From an uncultured Lachnospiraceae bacterium (GTDB lineage Bacteria > Bacillota > Clostridia > Lachnospirales > Lachnospiraceae), in contig CANQEB010000129.1 of assembly GCA_947594085.1 (NCBI GenBank), positions 1 to 6,859 of the forward strand: a stretch of 6,859 nt of DNA, in the 5' to 3' direction. The number at the start of each line of letters is the position of its first letter. Position 1 is the first letter of the stretch. The notes under the pieces were generated by a model that saw nothing but the letters and a program-made list of their open reading frames with translations, was not told the DNA's origin and searched no databases. Below, in pieces: positions 1 to 5,125 of the stretch. Position numbers and translations under genes: made by a program.

Positions 1-1
1 C

Positions 2-448
2 AACAAGGATATGCAGGAGGACAAGGAGGGCGTGTTTAACGCAATCGATACGGTGACCTCTTGTCTGCGCCTGTTCACTGGAATGGTTGATACAATGAAA
101 TTCAACCGGGAGACGATGGAGGCCTCCGCGAGAAACGGATTCACAAATGCAACGGACGTGGCGGACTACCTCGTGAATCATGGCGTTCCGTTTCGGGATG
201 CACATGGGATTTCGGGGCGGTTGGTTCTGAAATGCATCGCGGAGGGAAAGGCGCTTGACGACCTGACGCTCGAGGAATTCCGCGGGGAGAGCGAGGCGTT
301 CGGCGAGGACATCTACGAGGCAATCAGCATAAGGACCTGTGTGGAGAAGCGGTTGACGATGGGCGCGCCGGGACAGGGTGCTATGCAGGAAGTGATTGCC
401 GGGAACCGAAAATATCTGGAGGAGATGCCAGGTGGCAGATTTGTGTGA
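2..448 (+). CDS. argH: Argininosuccinate lyase, C-terminal part (5' end outside window)
   Basis: Argininosuccinate lyase is the last enzyme of arginine synthesis; it splits argininosuccinate into arginine and fumarate in the cytosol as a homotetramer of the fumarase/aspartase superfamily. The reading frame is open from base 2 and begins NKDMQEDKEGVF, a well-conserved stretch just after the superfamily signature loop, so the gene starts upstream; the first ATG seen (11) is internal. About 148 residues remain of a family length near 460. The visible part is the C-terminal helical domain, with the typical NGFTNATDVADYLV and GVPFRDAHGISG segments, ending at TGA 446-448. The catalytic serine loop should lie just left of the window. 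No hairpin with a U-tract is seen after the stop, so how this transcript ends is unclear. argG often precedes argH, but that cannot be checked here. The family call is secure. Confidence 0.95.
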   Translation, partial: NKDMQEDKEGVFNAIDTVTSCLRLFTGMVDTMKFNRETMEASARNGFTNATDVADYLVNHGVPFRDAHGISGRLVLKCIAEGKALDDLTLEEFRGESEAFGEDIYEAISIRTCVEKRLTMGAPGQGAMQEVIAGNRKYLEEMPGGRFV

Positions 449-569
449 GACAAGTTTATAGCGGCCTGCCCTGTAGCCTGCCTGCAGTAACGCAGGATGA
501 GAGAAGGCATAGAAAACAGAAAAATGGAAAAGCAGATTCAGGAATGCGCTATGAGAATGTATTGGATTT
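449..569. other. Gene-free stretch after argH
   Basis: No convincing gene lies here. It has three CCTGC copies and one small stem (CCTGC 481-485 with GCAGG 492-496, 6-nt loop) that lacks a U-tract, so it is not a credible intrinsic terminator. A 36-codon ORF (497-607) has no spaced ribosome binding site and runs through the asd promoter, so it is not called. Composition becomes AT-rich towards the promoter. The rest of the argH-asd gap (570-798) holds the promoter, palindromes and leader listed separately. Confidence 0.5.
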
Positions 570-586
570 TGTACTTGACAGGTACA
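570..586. promoter_or_regulatory. Palindrome over the asd -35 box, possible operator
   Basis: TGTAC (570-574) and GTACA (582-586) form a perfect inverted repeat with a 7-nt centre that contains almost the whole -35 hexamer TTGACA (575-580). A protein bound here would cover the -35 element. The same half-site recurs at 615-627. The regulator is not identified: the spacing fits neither TnrA (TGTNA-N7-TNACA) nor ArgR boxes. The palindrome is seen directly; the operator role is inferred. Confidence 0.4.
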
Positions 587-603
587 TGGGATGAGTGTAT
601 CTT
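575..603 (+). promoter_or_regulatory. Sigma-A-type promoter, likely for asd
   Basis: A perfect -35 hexamer TTGACA (575-580) is followed after exactly 17 nt by TATCTT (598-603), which matches TATAAT at four of six positions. Transcription would start near 610, giving asd an untranslated leader of roughly 190 nt. It is the best promoter in the argH-asd gap and lies in the AT-richer part of it. The -35 box sits inside one palindrome, and a second lies just after the predicted start, which suggests regulated transcription. Confidence 0.7.
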
Positions 604-614
604 ATAAAGACAAA

Positions 615-627
615 TGTACGCCGTACA
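615..627. promoter_or_regulatory. 13-bp palindrome just after the asd transcription start
   Basis: TGTACG-C-CGTACA is a perfect 6+1+6 inverted repeat at about +6 to +18 relative to the predicted start near 610. It shares the outer TGTAC/GTACA half-sites with the palindrome at 570-586; the centres (578 and 621) are 43 bp apart, close to four helical turns, so two bound dimers would face the same side of the DNA. A repressor bound here would block early elongation. The operator role is inferred. Confidence 0.4.
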
Positions 628-661
628 AAAACACTAAAATCTGACGAAGAGAAATAAAGCG

Positions 662-814
662 ATGTTCGCGGAGGAAAAGTCGGCCAGGCAGAAATCAGGG
701 CGTATCCGTGGGAATCGTTCGAAGCAGATTCCGCGGCTGCAGGATGAGCTGGGATCTTGTGTGGCGTATGACAGAATGAAGATGAGGAGAATGAAAAAAT
801 GGAGAAGAAGCTGA
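662..814 (+). CDS. Doubtful small ORF in the asd leader (50 codons)
   Basis: An ATG at 662 opens a 50-codon frame that ends at TGA 812-814, 16 bases inside asd in another frame. The product would be strongly basic, with many Arg and Lys, and ends in a Met/Lys/Arg-rich stretch (MKMRRMKKWRRS) that overlaps the asd ribosome binding site and start. No family is recognised. Upstream, GAAGAGAAA gives only a poor ribosome binding site. The region is more GC-rich than the promoter just before it, which is compatible with coding but not proof. If translated, its ribosomes would terminate just past the asd start and could couple or compete with asd initiation. It may equally be a chance ORF in a leader RNA. 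Confidence 0.15.
   Translation: MFAEEKSARQKSGRIRGNRSKQIPRLQDELGSCVAYDRMKMRRMKKWRRS
706..736 (+). other. Stem-loop in the asd leader RNA
   Basis: CCGTG (706-710) plus GAATC (712-716) pairs with GATTC (727-731) plus CGCGG (732-736), giving ten base pairs with one bulged G at 711, one U-G wobble and a 10-nt loop containing TTCGAA. No U-tract follows, so it is not a terminator. It does not match the lysine riboswitch or another leader element that I recognise. It could be a structured leader element or a coincidence. Confidence 0.3.
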
Positions 815-1884
815 GAGTTGGAATTCTGGGGGCGACCGGTATGGTAGGGCAGAGATTTATCTCCCTGCTCGAGAACCATCCGTGGTTTGAGGTTGTTGTG
901 GTAGCGGCGAGCCCGCGCAGCGCCGGGAAGACTTACGAGGAGGCGGTCGGTGGCCGTTGGAAGATGACGACGCCGATGCCGGAGGCGGTAAAGAAGCTGG
1001 TCGTCATGAATGTCAATGAAGTGGAGAAGGTAGCGGCCGAGGTAGATTTCGTCTTCTCGGCGGTCGATATGTCCAAGGACGAGATCCGCGCGATCGAGGA
1101 GGCCTATGCGAAGACGGAGACTCCGGTCGTGTCGAATAACAGTGCGCACCGTTGGACGCCGGATGTGCCGATGGTGATTCCGGAGATCAATCCGGAGCAT
1201 TTTGAGGTGATCGAGTCGCAGAAGAAGCGTCTCGGCACGAAGCGCGGGTTCATCGCGGTGAAGCCGAACTGCTCGATCCAGAGCTATGCGCCGGCGCTGA
1301 GTGCGTGGATGGAGTTTGAGCCCTACGAGGTGGTCGCGACGACCTACCAGGCAATCTCTGGCGCGGGCAAGACCTTCAAGGACTGGCCGGAGATGGTGGA
1401 GAACGTGATCCCTTACATCGGCGGCGAGGAGGAGAAGAGCGAGAAGGAGCCGCTTCGCATCTGGGGCAAGGTGGAGAACGGGCAGATCGTCCCGGCGACC
1501 GAGCCAAAGATCACCTGCCAGTGCATCCGCGTGCCAGTGTTGAATGGTCATACGGCGGCCGCGTTCGTCAAATTCCGCAAGAAGCCGACGAAGGAGCAGC
1601 TGATCGAGAAGCTAGAGAATTACCGCGGACTGCCGCAGGAGCTGAACCTTCCGAGTGCCCCGAAGCAGTTCATTCAGTATATGCAGGACGACAACCGCCC
1701 GCAGGTGAAGCTCGATGTGGACTATGAGAACGGCATGGGCGTGTCGATCGGGCGCATTCGCGAGGACTCGGTCTACGATTTCAAGTTTGTGGGTCTGTCC
1801 CACAATACGGTGCGCGGCGCGGCCGGCGGAGCGGTGCTCTGCGCGGAGACTTTGAAGGCGAAAGGATACATCAACGCGAAATAG
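799..1884 (+). CDS. asd: Aspartate-semialdehyde dehydrogenase (archaeal/fungal-type)
   Basis: This cytosolic enzyme reduces L-4-aspartyl phosphate with NADPH to L-aspartate 4-semialdehyde, the branch point to lysine/diaminopimelate, threonine and methionine. The 361 residues match the usual length. The N-terminal Rossmann fold shows GxxGxxG (G11, G14, G17; GATGMVGQRF) and the NADP-binding SPRSAGK loop (38-44). The catalytic cysteine is C158 in KPNCSIQS, AISGAGK lies at 185-191, and the substrate/catalytic pair is R244 and H251 in RVPVLNGHT. The sequence pattern is of the archaeal/fungal-like branch, common in Clostridia, rather than the E. coli type. ATG 799 is chosen because AGGAG (785-789) lies 9 nt upstream and the Rossmann strand begins at once; the frame has a stop at 769. 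It probably has its own promoter (575-603), with a stem-loop after the stop as likely terminator. Intact, nothing missing. Confidence 0.97.
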   Translation: MEKKLRVGILGATGMVGQRFISLLENHPWFEVVVVAASPRSAGKTYEEAVGGRWKMTTPMPEAVKKLVVMNVNEVEKVAAEVDFVFSAVDMSKDEIRAIEEAYAKTETPVVSNNSAHRWTPDVPMVIPEINPEHFEVIESQKKRLGTKRGFIAVKPNCSIQSYAPALSAWMEFEPYEVVATTYQAISGAGKTFKDWPEMVENVIPYIGGEEEKSEKEPLRIWGKVENGQIVPATEPKITCQCIRVPVLNGHTAAAFVKFRKKPTKEQLIEKLENYRGLPQELNLPSAPKQFIQYMQDDNRPQVKLDVDYENGMGVSIGRIREDSVYDFKFVGLSHNTVRGAAGGAVLCAETLKAKGYINAK

Positions 1885-1907
1885 AATCCTGCGTCGCAAA
1901 AAATTAG

Positions 1908-1937
1908 TTGCCAAAAACAGATAAGATAACGTATAAT
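1908..1937 (+). promoter_or_regulatory. Sigma-A-type promoter, likely for topB and the operon
   Basis: TTGCCA (1908-1913, five of six matches) and a perfect TATAAT (1932-1937) are separated by 18 nt. Transcription would start near 1944, leaving a leader of about 80 nt before topB. The last three bases of the -10 box are also the first bases of the stem-loop at 1935-1973, so promoter and probable asd terminator share DNA. It would serve topB, the acyltransferase and parE. Confidence 0.7.
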
Positions 1938-1973
1938 AAGACTGTTATGGAATTTTTCCGTGACAGTCTTATT
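1935..1973 (+). terminator. Probable asd terminator overlapping the topB promoter
   Basis: The arms 1935-1952 and 1956-1973 pair over 18 bp around a TTT loop, with an unbroken 11-bp outer match (1935-1945 with 1963-1973) and two U-G wobbles inside. The 3' end reads TCTTATTTGTGT, a broken U-tract, with A-rich DNA before the stem. It lies about 50 nt after the asd stop. Stem strength and position support intrinsic termination; the interrupted U-tract makes partial readthrough plausible. Confidence 0.65.
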
Positions 1974-1988
1974 TGTGTCACGGAGGAA
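1953..1988 (+). promoter_or_regulatory. Alternative stem-loop that excludes the terminator stem
   Basis: TCCGTGACA (1957-1965) pairs perfectly with TGTCACGGA (1976-1984), 9 bp with a 10-nt loop, extendable to 13 bp (1953-1965 with 1976-1988) with two U-G pairs. It uses part of the same arm that closes the terminator stem at 1935-1973, so the two structures are mutually exclusive. The downstream arm includes an SD-like GGAGG (1982-1986) that is too far from the topB start to be its ribosome binding site. The pairing is seen; regulation is inferred. Confidence 0.4.
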
Positions 1989-2012
1989 ATACAGACACCA
2001 GATGTTGTTTTT

Positions 2013-2019
2013 GGAGGGG
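2013..2019 (+). promoter_or_regulatory. Ribosome binding site that fixes the topB start
   Basis: GGAGGGG lies 4 nt before ATG 2024 (6 nt counted from the GGAGG core). It selects this ATG over the in-frame TTG at 1973, which would add 17 residues unlike the family N-terminus, and over the out-of-frame ATG at 2002. Confidence 0.85.
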
Positions 2020-2023
2020 TCGG

Positions 2024-4372
2024 ATGAAACAGCTCTTCATCGCGGAGAAGCCGAGTGTGGCGCAGGAGTTTGCGAAGGCGTTAAAAGAGAATATGAGACG
2101 CGGCGACGGGTACTTGGAGTCAGATTCCTATGTGGTGACCTGGTGCGTCGGTCATTTGGTGACGATGAGCTATCCGGAGGTCTACGACGAGAAGTACAAG
2201 CGCTGGAGTCTGAACACGCTGCCGTTTTTGCCGGAGAACTTTCTGTACGAGGTGATCCCGGCGGTGAAGAAGCAGTTCACGATCGTCAGCGGCCTGTTGA
2301 ACCGCGGGGACGTCGATACAATCTATGTCTGCACGGACTCCGGGCGCGAGGGAGAATACATCTATCGCCTCGTGGAGCAGATGGCAGGCGTGAAGGGCAA
2401 GCAGCGCAAGCGTGTTTGGATCGATTCGCAGACGGAGGAGGAGATCCACCGCGGGATCGCGGAGGCGAAGGATCTGTCCTGCTACGACAATCTCTCCTCG
2501 GCCGCGTATCTGCGCGCGAAGGAAGATTACTTGATGGGGATCAATTTTTCTCGCTTGCTGACGCTGAAGTACGGCAACGCGATCTCGAATTATCTCGGGA
2601 CGCGATACGCGGTGGTCTCGGTCGGTCGTGTGATGACCTGCGTGCTCGGCATGGTCGTGCGGCGCGAGCGGGAGATTCGCCAGTTTGTGAAGACGCCGTT
2701 TTACCGCGTGCTGCAGAGCGTGGAGCTCGAGGGCAGGATGCTCGAGGGAGAGTTCCGCGCTGTGGAGGGCTCGGATTACTATCTCTCGCCGAAGCTCTAC
2801 AAGGAGAATGGCTTCAAGGAGAGGAAGGACGCCGAGGAGTTGATCGCGCGGCTTCTCGGCGGTGCGCCAGAGCCCGGACAGACAGATGCCTCAGCTGCTT
2901 TAGGGCATGCTGACAGTTTTGCAGGGACAGATTCCAAGCCGAAGCTGCAAGGAGCTTTGGGAGGATCGACCGGTCCGGGGACAGCGGTGACGACGATCGA
3001 TTCCATCGAGAAGAAAAAAGAAAAGAAGAACCCGCCGCTTCTGTACAATCTCGCAGAGCTGCAGAACGAGTGCTCGCGTATGTTCAAGATCAGCCCGGAC
3101 GAGACGCTGCGGATCGTGCAGGAGTTATATGAGAAGAAGCTGGTCACGTATCCGAGAACGGATGCAAGGGTACTTTCGAGTGCCGTGGCCAAAGAAATAT
3201 ACAAGAATATATCCGGTCTCCGGAGGTTTGGCCCAGCCGCGGAGTTCGCGCAGGAGATACTGGAGCAAGGAAGCTACAAGGGAATCGCGCGGACACGCTA
3301 TGTGAATGATAAGCAGATCACGGACCATTACGCAATTATACCGACCGGACAGGGGCTAAACGCGCTCGGTTCGCTCAAGGGGAACGCGTTCGGCGTGTAC
3401 GCAGCGATCGTTCGTCGATTCTTAAGTATTTTCTATCCGGCGGCCGAGTTCCAGAAGATCAGCATGGTCACGAGAATGGGGAAGGAGAAATTTTTCTTTG
3501 CCTTCAAGGTACTTCTCGAGGAGGGCTATTTCAAGGTCGCCGGAAATCCGAATGAGAGGCGCGCGAAGAGGGCGCAGGCCGAGAGCGGGAAAGGCGCGGA
3601 GGGCGCGCAGAGTCTGACGCAGACCGCTGACGGATTGGATATCTCGGCGGACGGACAGGGAGCCGGAGCGTTTTCAGATAGTGTGGATGCTGAGGGAGGA
3701 TCTTCCGGCGGAGATTCAGAAGAGACCCAGCTTGGGAAGGAATTTCTCGAGACGATGAGGCATCTGAGAAAGGGTATGGAGCTTCCGGTGCGGGCGCTTA
3801 GAATGAAGGAAGGTGAGACCTCTCCGCCGAAGCGTTACAATTCGGGCTCGATGATTCTGGCGATGGAGAACGCGGGGCAGCTCATCGAGGACGAAGAGCT
3901 GCGGGCGCAGATCAAAGGCTCCGGGATTGGGACGAGTGCGACGCGCGCCGAGATTCTCAAGAAGCTTGTGGCAAATAAATACATAGCGCTGAACAAGAAG
4001 ACACAGATTTTGTCCCCGACCCTTCAGGGCGAGATGGTCCACGATGTCGTGTTCTACTCGATCCGCTCTCTGTTGAATCCGGAGCTGACGGCGAGCTGGG
4101 AGAAGGGATTGACTTATGTAGCAGAAGGCACGATCACGGGCGACGAGTATATGACGAAACTGGAACACTTCATCCGCTCGCGCACGGAAGGCGTATTGGG
4201 GCTCAACAATCAGTACGCGATGCGACCGTTATTTGACGAGGCGGCGAAGTACTATCGGTCAGGCGACACCGGACGGGTGTCAGGGAGTACAAGGCGTGCT
4301 TCCGGGACAGGAAGAGGCAGGAAAAGCATGGCAGGCAAGGCCACAAAGAGAACGGCTGGCACAGCAGAGTAG
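2024..4372 (+). CDS. topB: DNA topoisomerase III (type IA)
   Basis: Type IA topoisomerase: it cuts one strand through a 5'-phosphotyrosine and passes another strand, relaxing negative supercoils and unlinking intermediates that have single-stranded regions. The 782 residues begin with the TOPRIM strand KQLFIAEKPSVAQ (catalytic E8), followed by CTDSGREGE (D105, G107, E109), the Firmicutes TopB form of DxDxE. The active-site tyrosine is Y376 in VTYPRTD, after PPLLYNLAELQ; SPPKRYNSGSMILAMENAG and GIGTSATRA (634-642) complete the core. Two low-complexity insertions, about residues 281-321 and 507-569 (Ala/Gly/Ser/Glu-rich), explain a length above the usual 700-730. The C-terminus is a basic Gly/Arg/Lys/Thr tail with no cysteine zinc fingers. 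First gene of the probable topB-acyltransferase-parE operon; start fixed by GGAGGGG. TopA is unlikely given the short C-terminus and the TopB-type TOPRIM motif. Confidence 0.95.
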   Translation: MKQLFIAEKPSVAQEFAKALKENMRRGDGYLESDSYVVTWCVGHLVTMSYPEVYDEKYKRWSLNTLPFLPENFLYEVIPAVKKQFTIVSGLLNRGDVDTIYVCTDSGREGEYIYRLVEQMAGVKGKQRKRVWIDSQTEEEIHRGIAEAKDLSCYDNLSSAAYLRAKEDYLMGINFSRLLTLKYGNAISNYLGTRYAVVSVGRVMTCVLGMVVRREREIRQFVKTPFYRVLQSVELEGRMLEGEFRAVEGSDYYLSPKLYKENGFKERKDAEELIARLLGGAPEPGQTDASAALGHADSFAGTDSKPKLQGALGGSTGPGTAVTTIDSIEKKKEKKNPPLLYNLAELQNECSRMFKISPDETLRIVQELYEKKLVTYPRTDARVLSSAVAKEIYKNISGLRRFGPAAEFAQEILEQGSYKGIARTRYVNDKQITDHYAIIPTGQGLNALGSLKGNAFGVYAAIVRRFLSIFYPAAEFQKISMVTRMGKEKFFFAFKVLLEEGYFKVAGNPNERRAKRAQAESGKGAEGAQSLTQTADGLDISADGQGAGAFSDSVDAEGGSSGGDSEETQLGKEFLETMRHLRKGMELPVRALRMKEGETSPPKRYNSGSMILAMENAGQLIEDEELRAQIKGSGIGTSATRAEILKKLVANKYIALNKKTQILSPTLQGEMVHDVVFYSIRSLLNPELTASWEKGLTYVAEGTITGDEYMTKLEHFIRSRTEGVLGLNNQYAMRPLFDEAAKYYRSGDTGRVSGSTRRASGTGRGRKSMAGKATKRTAGTAE

Positions 4373-4437
4373 CGGCAATGCTTGGCCGAGATACAGGATG
4401 GCATGATGGCAGGAAAGAGAATAGGTGGGAGGCATAT

Positions 4438-5103
4438 ATGGATACCTGTAAGATAGAAAATCTGTTCAATTTGAGTGAGACGATCGCGGCAGACCTGTTT
4501 CAAGGAGCGATTTACCCTTGGGCGGTGTTGCCGAAGATCGGCGCGTTCATCATTGAGCTGGGCGCGACGCTTCCAGCGGATGAATATGACCGCGTGGAGG
4601 AGAATGTCTGGATCGCAAAGTCGGCGAAGGTGGCGAAGACGGCATCCATCACCGGCCCGGCGATTATCGGAAAGAACGCTGAGGTGCGCCACTGCGCATT
4701 TATCCGCGGCAACGCGATTGTCGGCGAGGGCGCTGTGGTCGGCAATTCCACGGAGCTGAAGAATGTGGTATTGTTCAACAAGGTGCAGGTGCCGCACTAC
4801 AATTATGTCGGGGATTCGATTCTCGGCTACAAGGCGCACATGGGCGCCGGCTCGATCACGTCCAATGTGAAGTCGGACAAGAAGCTCGTCGTTGTAAAGG
4901 ACGGGAACGAGCGCATTGAGACCGGATTGAAAAAGTTCGGAGCGATGCTCGGGGACGAGGTCGAGGTCGGCTGTGGCTCGATTCTGAATCCGGGGACGGT
5001 CGTCGGGCCGCGCACGAACATCTACCCGCTGTCGTCGGTGCGCGAGGTGGTGCCGGCGGATTCGATCTACAAGAAGCGCGGGGAAGTGGCAGAGAAATAT
5101 TAA
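4438..5103 (+). CDS. Left-handed beta-helix acyltransferase, GlmU C-terminal-like
   Basis: A 221-residue protein made mainly of hexapeptide-repeat coils of the left-handed beta-helix fold. Coils run from about V57 (VWIAKSAKVAKTASITG) to N143 and resume at about 170-205 (GDEVEVGCGSILNPGTVVG). The segment VPHYNYVGDSILGYKAHMGAGSITSN (from P119) closely resembles the acetyl-CoA-dependent glucosamine-1-phosphate acetyltransferase half of GlmU, so H120 is the likely catalytic base. The GlmU uridylyltransferase domain is absent, so it cannot be full GlmU; the first 55 residues form a separate short cap. The acyl acceptor is unknown, perhaps a sugar phosphate or nucleotide sugar, and the active form is probably a trimer. 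ATG 4438 is chosen for GGGAGG (4427-4432), 5 nt away; the in-frame ATG at 4378 lacks a site and adds 20 residues unlike the family. It lies 65 bp after topB and 22 bp before parE, probably co-transcribed. Confidence 0.85.
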   Translation: MDTCKIENLFNLSETIAADLFQGAIYPWAVLPKIGAFIIELGATLPADEYDRVEENVWIAKSAKVAKTASITGPAIIGKNAEVRHCAFIRGNAIVGEGAVVGNSTELKNVVLFNKVQVPHYNYVGDSILGYKAHMGAGSITSNVKSDKKLVVVKDGNERIETGLKKFGAMLGDEVEVGCGSILNPGTVVGPRTNIYPLSSVREVVPADSIYKKRGEVAEKY

Positions 5104-5125
5104 TTTTTTGGAAGGGAAAGAGAGT

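Noticed and set aside
481..496. Small hairpin after argH as a terminator
   Set aside because: Only five base pairs and no U-tract follows.
497..607. 36-codon ORF between argH and asd
   Set aside because: No spaced ribosome binding site, no recognisable sequence, and it runs through the asd promoter.
604..798. Lysine riboswitch upstream of asd
   Set aside because: I looked for its conserved core motifs and multi-helix layout and could not find them; only one simple bulged hairpin is evident.
634..1551. Long minus-strand ORF (305 codons) opposite asd
   Set aside because: It is antisense to a clearly conserved asd, is extremely rich in Arg, Leu and His, and has no recognisable domain; GC-rich codon bias on one strand commonly opens such frames on the other.
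2333..2356. Apparent loss of the second Asp in the TopB DxDxE motif (DSGRE)
   Set aside because: From family knowledge, TDAGREGE/TDSGREGE forms are common in Firmicutes and Bacteroidetes TopB, so this is a lineage variant rather than a dead enzyme.
1960..2913. Plus-strand ORF of 317 codons overlapping topB in another frame
   Set aside because: Low-complexity Arg/Gly/Ala-rich translation with no family likeness, while the topB frame carries all catalytic motifs.
4378..4437. Earlier in-frame ATG for the acyltransferase (4378)
   Set aside because: No ribosome binding site before it, and the 20 extra residues do not look like the family; GGGAGG at 4427-4432 supports 4438.
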